From NCBI GenBank assembly GCA_950073835.1, contig CATMRP010000004.1:1-64000 (forward strand): 64,000 nt of DNA, given 5' to 3'. Source of the stretch: an uncultured Alteromonadaceae bacterium. GTDB taxonomy: Bacteria; Pseudomonadota; Gammaproteobacteria; Enterobacterales; Alteromonadaceae. A program made the position numbers and the translations under genes. The stretch's first letter is position 1, and every line of letters begins with the position of its first letter. Of this stretch, positions 50,942-59,728 are shown one piece after another. The notes under the pieces are model-generated. The model did no database searches and was not told the DNA's origin. It saw only the letters and a list, made by a program, of their open reading frames with translations.

Positions 50942-51367
50942 TCCATAAGGCAACCATGCTTTTCTCTAGACACAAGTTGTTTTTGTTGTGAGGAAGTTGG
51001 CTATAGAAAGAGCGGTGGTTCAAGTCTCCGAAATTAGAGATAAACCATGCCCGATGTAACAGGACTAAAAATGCATTCCCCGAGAGCTTACGAAAGTGTA
51101 CAGAATAGCTTGGAGGTACCCTAAATCTTGAATATCCGATTGCATCTCGTGACAGGAACACATCATTGTACGGTTAGGGTAATTTGGTGGCGTTGTAGAA
51201 GTAATATGCATAATATAACCTGAACATTGACTATAAATTCTGAGATCACATGTTAATCAAAAACGGGTTGAAAGGCTGTTTTTGTTTCGACATATAGTGC
51301 TGTATTTAGGAAGCAAAAAGAATGGCTTGACTTAACGAACAGTGAACGTTGGAGCCGAGGCGTATCC

Positions 51368-53254
51368 ATGGATCATGAAAAATTTAAAAAATTATTAAAA
51401 GACATAAAATTAGGAAAAAAATTACCTGACGCAATCTACCTCCATGTTGATGCATTTGATGAGATTCCTGGCGCCTTGAGTAAGTTTACCCAAATCGTAG
51501 CGAATGCACTGAAAGTGTCTTCATGGAATGTTGCTAAATTTTCCAGGAAGGAATTCAAGCTGTCTTTGTTATACTACCCTGATTTTTATGAAGATTCCTA
51601 TCCTGCTTTAGAACAGGCTGTAACTGTCGACTTAAAAAAGCTTGAACATAAAGTAATTTCCTATAAGGACAGTGAGAACCCACCAATACTTCACCGTAAA
51701 GAGCTTTTCGTACCAGAGTCGCATGGGATGTATGGCCTTTTTTGTGAGATTACCAAAGAAGGCGAAGATGTTGGCTTATATGAAAATACGCGGATCATTG
51801 GCTTTAAGGAAACATGGAAAAATTTAATTGAGAAAAAAGGGTTTACCTTAATTAATGGCCGTATAGCTAAATCATCAGGAAATGGGAGTACTACGACTGA
51901 CGATAAAGTCGTTGATAGGCATAAAACAGCAATTGTCAGACATGAGCTTTCCGCTCCGATGAAGTTGTTAGCTAAAAATGGGTTCCTGAATGGCGACTAC
52001 TCGATATTTGATTTTGGCTGTGGAAGAGGCGATGACTTAACTGAGCTCCAAGCTCATGGTATTGATGCCGTTGGATATGACCCAAACTTCTACCCTGAGT
52101 CTGAAAAAGTCGTAAGTGATATTGTGAACCTAGGCTTCGTTATAAACGTCATAGAAGACAGAGATGAGAGAATTGATGTTGTTCTCCAAGCATGGGAATT
52201 TACCCAAAAGATGCTTGTAGTATCTGTCATGTTAGCAAGTGAAAGCTATATTTCACAGTTTACTGCGTATAAAGACGGTGTAATAACTTCAAGAAACACT
52301 TTTCAAAAGTATTACACGCAAAGTGAAATAAAAGGGTTTCTTGAGTCAGTCATTGGAGATAACGCGGTTGCGTTAGCGCCAGGTATATTCGCTATATTCA
52401 AGGACAAAGAGCTAGAGCAGACATACCAAAAGCACCGATATCAGCGAACTTATGAATGGCAACAAAAGACCTCCCCGCAGTTACCAACTGATGCTGAAAA
52501 ATTAAGAATTGTTTTCGCGCAAAACGAAGAGTTATTCAAAGCATTTTGGCTTAAATGTCTAGTGTTAGGTAGGTGTCCTGCGAACGATGAGTTTTCGAAT
52601 TCAGATGATGTAAGAAAGCTTGTAGGTTCACACAAGAAAGCTTTTAAACTGGCTTTAGATTTCTATTCTGAAGAAGAATTTAAAACAGCAGAGTTGATGA
52701 AAAAAGAGGATTTACTCCTATATTTCTCGATGAGTCTGTTCGACAAACATAAACCTTATACTAAACAGCCTGAAGAAGTGAAACGTGATGTAAAGGCGTT
52801 TTTTGGCGATTATAAAACCGCTAAATCGCTAGCGACTGAATTGCTATTTGAAATTGCAGATGTAGATAAGATTGAAGCGGAATGTATTTTTGCAAATGAA
52901 TCCTTACCTGCTAGTAAACTAGAGCATGAAAGCGGAAAACCGCATTCACTAACAGTTCATAAAACTTATATCGATGCATTGCCTCTTCTTCTGAGAGTTT
53001 ATGTAGGTGCGGCATTACAGCTATATGGAGATCTAGAAGACATCCAATTGGTTAAGCTTCATATTACATCTGGTAAAGTTACTTTGCTTGGATATGAAAA
53101 CTTCGAAAAAGAGGAATTTCCGAAATTGAAGGAGAGGGTTAAGATCAAAATGGCAGAGCAAGATATTGATTTTTTTGATTATATTCATTCGTCAGAACAA
53201 CCTAGGCTAACGGACCGAAGTTCATATGTAGGAGACTTCACTGATGAAAACTAA
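51368..53254 (+). CDS. DNA phosphorothioation-associated putative methyltransferase
   Basis: DRHKTAIVRHELSAPMKLLAKNGFLNGDYSIFDFGCGRGDDLTELQAHGIDAVGYDPNFYPESEKVVSDIVNLGFVINVIEDRDER, the signature of the dnd-associated methyltransferase family. Confidence 0.85.
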   Translation: MDHEKFKKLLKDIKLGKKLPDAIYLHVDAFDEIPGALSKFTQIVANALKVSSWNVAKFSRKEFKLSLLYYPDFYEDSYPALEQAVTVDLKKLEHKVISYKDSENPPILHRKELFVPESHGMYGLFCEITKEGEDVGLYENTRIIGFKETWKNLIEKKGFTLINGRIAKSSGNGSTTTDDKVVDRHKTAIVRHELSAPMKLLAKNGFLNGDYSIFDFGCGRGDDLTELQAHGIDAVGYDPNFYPESEKVVSDIVNLGFVINVIEDRDERIDVVLQAWEFTQKMLVVSVMLASESYISQFTAYKDGVITSRNTFQKYYTQSEIKGFLESVIGDNAVALAPGIFAIFKDKELEQTYQKHRYQRTYEWQQKTSPQLPTDAEKLRIVFAQNEELFKAFWLKCLVLGRCPANDEFSNSDDVRKLVGSHKKAFKLALDFYSEEEFKTAELMKKEDLLLYFSMSLFDKHKPYTKQPEEVKRDVKAFFGDYKTAKSLATELLFEIADVDKIEAECIFANESLPASKLEHESGKPHSLTVHKTYIDALPLLLRVYVGAALQLYGDLEDIQLVKLHITSGKVTLLGYENFEKEEFPKLKERVKIKMAEQDIDFFDYIHSSEQPRLTDRSSYVGDFTDEN

Positions 53255-53536
53255 AAGTTACGTTATCAATTAATCAGGCATGTTTGTAAACGCAATTTCG
53301 ATAAACAGTTGCTTGCAAATTGCCTCATCGAAACTTTCATAATGCCTAAATAGACCTCTAAATCTATAAGTCTAATCTAATATGTTTGATTTTGGTGCTC
53401 TGATTTTCTAAAATCGAATCAACAGATGGAGTTATTCGTTAATCTTTAGAATCAAAGTTTTAACGTTATAGGTGTAATAAATGGATTTTTGCAGTTATTT
53501 TTGTGTATCTATGCTTTTGAGAAAAGACTATTAAAA

Positions 53537-55639
53537 ATGTCTCTAGAGCAGCTTTCTTCGATTTACTTCCCTTCTGAATGTGATATTGACCAAGAATTGT
53601 TCTATCCGGTAGCTTGTTCTAGCAAGTCAATGGATTGTATGGTGGGTTATTTTACAAGCGGCTCTTTAAAAGAACTCGCGCGTTCAATATCAGCCTATCT
53701 GTCAATTGATCAATCGACCAAAATGAGACTAATTGTTAGCCCAACTTTTTCCGATGCAGATATGCAAGCAATTCGTGATGGGCTGGAAACAGATGAAAAT
53801 ATTGTGCCTCTGTTGTTCCCTGATTTTAGGTTGGAAGAGGAAACCTTAAGATCAAAATCTGTGACGGCACTTTTTTATCTAATCGCCAAAAAGAAAATTG
53901 AATTAAAAATTGCACTTAAGTCGTCAGGTATTCTTCACACAAAATGTTGGCTGTTTAATACAGATCATGGAGAAGTTGCGATTCATGGCTCAGGGAATGC
54001 GACACAAGGTGGATTGTCAACTAATTTTGAACAGTTGATATTGAGTCGGAATTGGTTAGATCGATCTTCGGAAGAAATTGTGAAAGGTCTTCGGGATAGG
54101 TTCGATAGGCTTTGGCGGAATGATTATCCAGGAGTCTATACAGCAGGTCTAAATGTTAGAACTATAGACTTTATTAATCGAATTCAACTTGAGTCTAAAG
54201 AAGTTTCTAAACTAAAGATTGAACTTGAACAACTTTTGGCACTGGATAGTTCGGAAGTTCAATTGCAAAAAGCTACTTTAAAAATTCCTGATTGGTTGAG
54301 ATATAGTGAAGGAAAGTTTTCACATCAAGGAAAAGCAATCAATGCGTGGAAAGAGAATAACTACGCAGGAATTCTTTCAATTGCAACCGGTGGTGGAAAA
54401 ACTTTGACATCGCTAGTAGGCGCAACGCTGCTAAATCAAATAAATGACAAGTTATTTTTGGTTATCGCTGTTCCAACTAAGCCCCTGCTAGATCAATGGG
54501 CTGAAGAAGTCGAGCAATTTGGCATAAAGCCAATAATTTGTAATGACATCCCTCAAATTAAGATTAAAAATTATATTAAAAATTGTTTTAAAAACTTGCG
54601 ATTAGGTGTATCAAATTCAGAATGCATAATAATTACGCACGAAGGTTTGAAGTCTTCAGCGATAGAAGAAATAAGTGTATCTAAACGAAAGATTAAAACA
54701 CTTTTGATCGCTGACGAGGTTCATAACCTTGGCAGTCTTGGCTTTAGGGAAGTGGCTCCTAAATTTTTCGATTACAAATTAGGTTTGTCTGCGACACACG
54801 AAAGACAATACGATGAAGATGGTTCTAATTTCCTTTTAGAGTATTTTGGAGGGGTGGTCTTTGAGTATGGATTGGATGAAGCGATTGGGAATTGTTTGGT
54901 AACATACAAATATTTTCCTAAAACGGTTTATCTTACGCCTGAAGAACAAGACGATTTTGCAGATCTGACATTCGAAATTAAAAAATTGTCATTTGCATTC
55001 AACTCTCCGAGTGACTCGAAGGAAGCTGAGAGATTGAAGATTCTTTGTATGAAACGAAGGAAAATAATTGAAACTGCTTCAAACAAAGTTGAAGCGTTTA
55101 AATCTCTTGTCAATGAAAAACCTGGATCATTAGTTCGTGCTTTGGTGTTTTGTTCAGATAAAAAACCAGAACAGTTACAATATATCAATGAAATTTTAAC
55201 TAGTAAAAAGCAAAAGTTTCATCAGGTTACACAAGCAGAAACTTCAAATAAAAAGCTTTTAAAAAGTATAGTTTCAGACTTTAACGATGGGAATTTAAAT
55301 GTTCTTACGTCAATGAGAGTCTTAGATGAAGGATTCAACGTTCCACAAACGGAAAATGCTTTCTTATTGGCAAACAATACAGTCCGACGTCAATGGATTC
55401 AGAGGCTCGGTAGGGTATTAAGACTATCACCTGCAACAGGAAAAAGAGAGGCAATCATTTACGATTTTGTTGCATTACCTTTTTTGCAGGATGATGTTTT
55501 AGACAGAGATTTAGAGTCCTTAATCAAGGGCGAATATATACGTGTCAAGTTTTTTACAGAGCTAGCATCTAATTCCGCATCGAGCGATGGTGGATTGCTA
55601 TTAGTTTCTAATCTTCTGGAGTTGATGAAACAAAAATGA
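53537..55639 (+). CDS. Phospholipase-D-like nuclease / SF2 DEAD-type helicase, resembling the DNA phosphorothioation system restriction enzyme
   Basis: PLD-type HTKCWLFNTDHGEVAIHGSGNATQGGL; helicase LSIATGGGKTLTSLVGATLL, LLIADEVHNL, QRLGRVLR. Confidence 0.75.
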   Translation: MSLEQLSSIYFPSECDIDQELFYPVACSSKSMDCMVGYFTSGSLKELARSISAYLSIDQSTKMRLIVSPTFSDADMQAIRDGLETDENIVPLLFPDFRLEEETLRSKSVTALFYLIAKKKIELKIALKSSGILHTKCWLFNTDHGEVAIHGSGNATQGGLSTNFEQLILSRNWLDRSSEEIVKGLRDRFDRLWRNDYPGVYTAGLNVRTIDFINRIQLESKEVSKLKIELEQLLALDSSEVQLQKATLKIPDWLRYSEGKFSHQGKAINAWKENNYAGILSIATGGGKTLTSLVGATLLNQINDKLFLVIAVPTKPLLDQWAEEVEQFGIKPIICNDIPQIKIKNYIKNCFKNLRLGVSNSECIIITHEGLKSSAIEEISVSKRKIKTLLIADEVHNLGSLGFREVAPKFFDYKLGLSATHERQYDEDGSNFLLEYFGGVVFEYGLDEAIGNCLVTYKYFPKTVYLTPEEQDDFADLTFEIKKLSFAFNSPSDSKEAERLKILCMKRRKIIETASNKVEAFKSLVNEKPGSLVRALVFCSDKKPEQLQYINEILTSKKQKFHQVTQAETSNKKLLKSIVSDFNDGNLNVLTSMRVLDEGFNVPQTENAFLLANNTVRRQWIQRLGRVLRLSPATGKREAIIYDFVALPFLQDDVLDRDLESLIKGEYIRVKFFTELASNSASSDGGLLLVSNLLELMKQK

Positions 55640-55869
55640 GTATTTCATACAAAAAAATAAATTCTTTAATAGATCAAGTATTAGATGAAGAAATACCAAA
55701 TGAAGAATTTCGTGCTCTTTCAAATGAGCAAAAATTGACATTAAGAAAACTTTGTAAAGAGGTTTATATGTTGGAATCGTCCCCTGGAAATGAATTCAGC
55801 TCCTCTCAAATTTTATCTGATATTAAAGGAAAGATTAATCTTTCGTCCGATAAAATAGTTGGAGGGTGA
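55636..55869 (+). CDS. Small hypothetical protein in defence operon
   Basis: ATGA overlap with the upstream helicase stop; its 3' end contains the RBS (GGAGGG) of the next gene. Confidence 0.7.
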   Translation: MSISYKKINSLIDQVLDEEIPNEEFRALSNEQKLTLRKLCKEVYMLESSPGNEFSSSQILSDIKGKINLSSDKIVGG

Positions 55870-55871
55870 AT

Positions 55872-58016
55872 ATGAAACTGATTTCGGCAAAAATCCAAAA
55901 TTTTAGGATGCTTAAAGATATTTATCTTGAATTTTCAGTCGATCCTGAAAAGCCTTTGACGGTAATTCGAGCAGCAAATGAAACTGGCAAAACAACATGT
56001 TTAAATGCATTAATGTGGTGCCTATACGGCGATGATGCTCTTCCATCTAAAACGTCATATGTTTTGTTCCCTAATGATCTCAAAAAAACAGAAACAAAAC
56101 GTGTAGAAGTCTCAGTAGAAATTGACTTTCAAATGGAAAAACCTCCGGTTAAAGAAAGCGATAAGCCATCGATCGTTACGTATAGAATTAATCGCAGAGT
56201 TTCAGAACGTTTAGACCAATCAGGTTTTTCTAAAAGAGCTGGCGCTGATGAATTGAATATGTACGTTGTGAGAAATGTTGGCTTGGAACGTGTAATCGAC
56301 TCTGAAGCCGCTCGAATCATAGAAAATGCGTTACCTCAAAGTTTGAAAGATGTCTATTTCACTGATGGTGATTCAGTAATGTCATTTATTGAGGCCTCAG
56401 CAAACCAAACAGCTAAAAGAAGAAGGGTTAGTAGAGCAATAGAGGCGCTTCTAGGACTAGATTACTTGGATTCAGCGATAAAGCGAGTTGAAAAAGTCAG
56501 TAAAGAATTTAGTCGAGCGATAGATGACAAAGATTATGCGGAGGAAGTTAAAAAAATTGAAGATCAAATTGAATTCTTTGAAGACGAATTAGATGAACGC
56601 CAAGCTTCATTGGATGAAGCTAGTAGCAATCTCGCTAATGCAGATAAGGAATTGGAATCTGTAGAAAAGCGGATTCAAGAAGAACTTAAAAAAGGTGACA
56701 AGTCCGAACTAGTCCAGAGGAAAACAAGTTTGAAACATAGGCTTGTAAAACAACAGGCTAATTTAGATAAGGATCTGGGTAAACTTGCAAGCTGCCTATA
56801 CTCTGAATCACTTGCAACCGAAATGTTAGCAGCGCATTTTCAAAAAGGCTTCAAGATATTAAAGGAGCTCAGTGACCACAAGCAACTACCTAAAGTAAAT
56901 ATACCAATTTTAGAAGAACTTTTAGGACGTAATGATTGCTTTTGCGGAGCAGACCTGTCAATTGAAAGCGAGGAAGGTTTAAGTCGACACAATAAAATAA
57001 AAGAAGCGATTGAAGATAGTCGGACTTCCGACAAAATTCAGGAAGTAGCAACAAGCCTTTATTATCGTGTTAGAAGTATCGATTTTAACAATGCCGTTGG
57101 TACATGGGTTGATGAATATGGTCAAGATTTTAGAGCTTGGAATAATAGCGCGACTCTTGTTGCGGGTGTTGAGGCGGATTTAGAATCTTTAGAATTAGAA
57201 ATCGATGCTTTTGGTGATGGAGCAAAACTATTACCGGAACTTCGTGATTTAGAGCGCTCCCTTCGTAAGGCAAGAGATGAAGCAATCGGGAAAATTGGGG
57301 CTGATAACGCAGCTATAAAATCTACTAAAGAGAAGATAACCGAGTTAAATGAAGATCTTGAAAAATCGACAAAAAAATTAGGTAAAAAAGATTCCAATGC
57401 TGATAAATATAAAACTGCCAAACTAGTAAAAAAAGTTCTTCAAAATGTTGAGGAAGCTCTTAAAGGAGAAGAGCTACTCAAGGTTAGTAATGAAATGAAT
57501 AGAATCTTTCTAGAAATGATTGGTTCTAGTCCAGAGGAAAACGACTTTGCGCAGATTACTAAAGCAGAGTTGACTCAAGATTTTGATATCATGGTGTATG
57601 GTTCAGGTGGAGCCGAGTTAAATCCTGATAGAGATCTTAATGGAGCATCAAGACGTGCAATTACACTCGCTTTTATTTTAGCTCTGACAAAGGTAAGTGA
57701 AGTTGAAGCACCAAATGTTATTGATACTCCTCTTGGAATGATGTCTGGGTATGTAAAGCAATCGTGTCTAAATCAAACGTTGAAAGAAGGTAGTCAGGCT
57801 ATTTTATTTCTAACACATTCTGAAATACACGAGGTAGAGGGAATTTTAGACAAAAAGGCCGGAAAAATATTCACATTAACAAACCCTGCTCATTTTCCAA
57901 GGATGTTAATAAACAAGCCGCCGGTGGAAGATTTTAGAATTATACGCTGCGATTGTACTCATCGTATGGAATGTGAAGTATGTGCTCGGCGAGATCTTTC
58001 GGAGGCATTAGCATGA
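55872..58016 (+). CDS. SMC/Rad50-like ATPase resembling DndD
   Basis: AANETGKTTCLNALMWCLYGDDALP Walker A; long coiled-coil region; CFCG motif mid-protein; late VIDTPLGMMSGYVKQ Walker-B/D-loop region; C-terminal CDCTHRMECEVCARRD. Confidence 0.75.
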   Translation: MKLISAKIQNFRMLKDIYLEFSVDPEKPLTVIRAANETGKTTCLNALMWCLYGDDALPSKTSYVLFPNDLKKTETKRVEVSVEIDFQMEKPPVKESDKPSIVTYRINRRVSERLDQSGFSKRAGADELNMYVVRNVGLERVIDSEAARIIENALPQSLKDVYFTDGDSVMSFIEASANQTAKRRRVSRAIEALLGLDYLDSAIKRVEKVSKEFSRAIDDKDYAEEVKKIEDQIEFFEDELDERQASLDEASSNLANADKELESVEKRIQEELKKGDKSELVQRKTSLKHRLVKQQANLDKDLGKLASCLYSESLATEMLAAHFQKGFKILKELSDHKQLPKVNIPILEELLGRNDCFCGADLSIESEEGLSRHNKIKEAIEDSRTSDKIQEVATSLYYRVRSIDFNNAVGTWVDEYGQDFRAWNNSATLVAGVEADLESLELEIDAFGDGAKLLPELRDLERSLRKARDEAIGKIGADNAAIKSTKEKITELNEDLEKSTKKLGKKDSNADKYKTAKLVKKVLQNVEEALKGEELLKVSNEMNRIFLEMIGSSPEENDFAQITKAELTQDFDIMVYGSGGAELNPDRDLNGASRRAITLAFILALTKVSEVEAPNVIDTPLGMMSGYVKQSCLNQTLKEGSQAILFLTHSEIHEVEGILDKKAGKIFTLTNPAHFPRMLINKPPVEDFRIIRCDCTHRMECEVCARRDLSEALA

Positions 58017-58447
58017 CTGACAACCCTTTCGCTACGTTTAATATAACTACGCCAAGAAGATACACAGAAGAAATTAAGAAATATTGTCAAACTTCTGGTG
58101 GTCAGGTAACTCACAAGTATGCTCCATTTAAACGACAAGTGGATTTTTGGTACTTAGCGTTTTTATATGCTGTAAGACAGGGTTTGCAGCCTGTTAAAGA
58201 AACTGATTCAGTGAATATGACTACTGCAACAATTCTTACTCAAGAGTCTTATCGTATTAGTTATATACAACTATCACATTTGGGGGAGTTCCAAGATATA
58301 AATTTGTTAGCTGAACATAGGGTGGTTTTCGAATGGGCCATATCAATGGCGAATGCTGGTATTCCTTATCTGCTCCAAATTGTATCAGACACCGATGATA
58401 CTCCCTTAGATAACTTGCTTACAGAGGTAGAGAGGATACTAGGTTAA
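58013..58447 (+). CDS. Hypothetical protein, last gene of the DndD-like operon
   Basis: ATGA overlap with the upstream ATPase; MTDNPFATFNITTPRRYTEEIKKYCQTSGGQ...; no family recognised with confidence. Confidence 0.7.
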   Translation: MTDNPFATFNITTPRRYTEEIKKYCQTSGGQVTHKYAPFKRQVDFWYLAFLYAVRQGLQPVKETDSVNMTTATILTQESYRISYIQLSHLGEFQDINLLAEHRVVFEWAISMANAGIPYLLQIVSDTDDTPLDNLLTEVERILG

Positions 58448-58603
58448 ATGTCTATATAGGGGGGGACGTTTTAATAGCTATCTTTTGTAAATAAAATGTT
58501 AAATTTAAATTCGATGCATAAACCTTCGATTTTAAATAACTGCGTATAGCTGACTCCCCTTTTCTTAGGTGCATTAGTTTCTCATAGTATTATGCAAATT
58601 TTT

Positions 58604-58618
58604 TCACACCTTGTGTGA
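58604..58618. promoter_or_regulatory. Palindromic operator candidate upstream of the DUF4007 operon
   Basis: TCACACCTTGTGTGA, 6-bp arms with 3-nt spacer. Confidence 0.4.
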
Positions 58619-58651
58619 TATATGATGTGTTTATAATACAACTATCTTGAG

Positions 58652-58670
58652 ACAGGTTTTAAAGACCTGT
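58652..58670. promoter_or_regulatory. Second palindrome upstream of the DUF4007 operon
   Basis: ACAGGTTTTAAAGACCTGT, 6-bp arms. Confidence 0.35.
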
Positions 58671-58768
58671 GCTTAAACATTTTCAAAGTTAACGAATTTT
58701 CTCCTTGCTTGCTCTATCTGTATAGTTACAATCTTGTCTTGGACAAATTCTCCAGTAGGTAAGATGTA

Positions 58769-59728
58769 ATGGAACCTAAGTTCTCAGGACACGAGACATT
58801 CCCTTTAAGATATGGCTGGCTTTATAAATCAGTCAACTTATTGAATAAAAAAACAAAACTAAGCACCTCAAATAACGAAGATGTACAAGACGCAATCGTT
58901 GAGCTAGGTGTTGGTAAAAACATGGTGAACGCAATTCGCTACTGGAGTGAAGCGTGCTCGGTGATAAAGACGCAAAAAAATGACGCCTCTCAGAGCTTAA
59001 CTGAAATAGGTAAGTATCTATTTTTGCCGTCAGATACACTAACTTCGCGAAGCAGTAATGATGCTGCAAATGATCCTTTTCTCGAAAAGACAGGCAGTAT
59101 TTGGCTAATTCATTTCCTTCTCAACTTTGACGAAGATGTCCTAACTTCATATCGCTATTTTTTCAACTTATCTCCTATGCAGAATTTTGAAAAGGAAAAG
59201 TTAACTTACGATATTTCACATGATATCAATTCGTTATGTGGAAAAGAGGTTAATGATAGTACCATCAAAAAAGATGTTGATTGCTTCCTACAATCCTACG
59301 CACGAAAGGCGTCTTCAACTGGTAAGAAGTCAGGGAATATTGGCGAAGAACATTTTGCATCACCATTAATTGAGCTTGGTCTTATCAAAGACTTAGGTAA
59401 AGGTGCTTATTCTTCTTTGTTAGAAGAACGTTCTAGTTTGCCTACAGAGATATTTTCATATGCGTTATTACGCTTTCTGAAAGACATTAAGAGAACAGAT
59501 ACAATAGGTTTTGACTCATTACTGTCAGATCAGTGTTCTCCCGGAAAAATCTTCAGACTGTCTGAGCGAGGTCTCGGCATACAGTTAGATAATGCAGTAA
59601 GAAAATATCCTGAACTATTCGTCGAAACGGATACCCAGGGAATGCGACAAGTGCGATTAATGAAAAAATTTAGTGAAAATGAAAACTACCACTTCATTCT
59701 CGATGATTATTACAGAGGCGCGAAGTGA
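58769..59728 (+). CDS. DUF4007-family protein
   Basis: FSGHETFPLRYGWLYKSV...AIVELGVGKNMVNAIRYWSEACSVI, characteristic N-terminus; the family is recurrent in phosphorothioation/BREX-type loci. Confidence 0.85.
   Translation: MEPKFSGHETFPLRYGWLYKSVNLLNKKTKLSTSNNEDVQDAIVELGVGKNMVNAIRYWSEACSVIKTQKNDASQSLTEIGKYLFLPSDTLTSRSSNDAANDPFLEKTGSIWLIHFLLNFDEDVLTSYRYFFNLSPMQNFEKEKLTYDISHDINSLCGKEVNDSTIKKDVDCFLQSYARKASSTGKKSGNIGEEHFASPLIELGLIKDLGKGAYSSLLEERSSLPTEIFSYALLRFLKDIKRTDTIGFDSLLSDQCSPGKIFRLSERGLGIQLDNAVRKYPELFVETDTQGMRQVRLMKKFSENENYHFILDDYYRGAK

Noticed and set aside
51241-51300. Inverted repeat CAAAAACGGG...CTGTTTTTG upstream of the methyltransferase as a terminator or regulatory hairpin
   Set aside because: Only a ~7-bp AT-rich stem with a large loop; expected by chance in AT-rich DNA.
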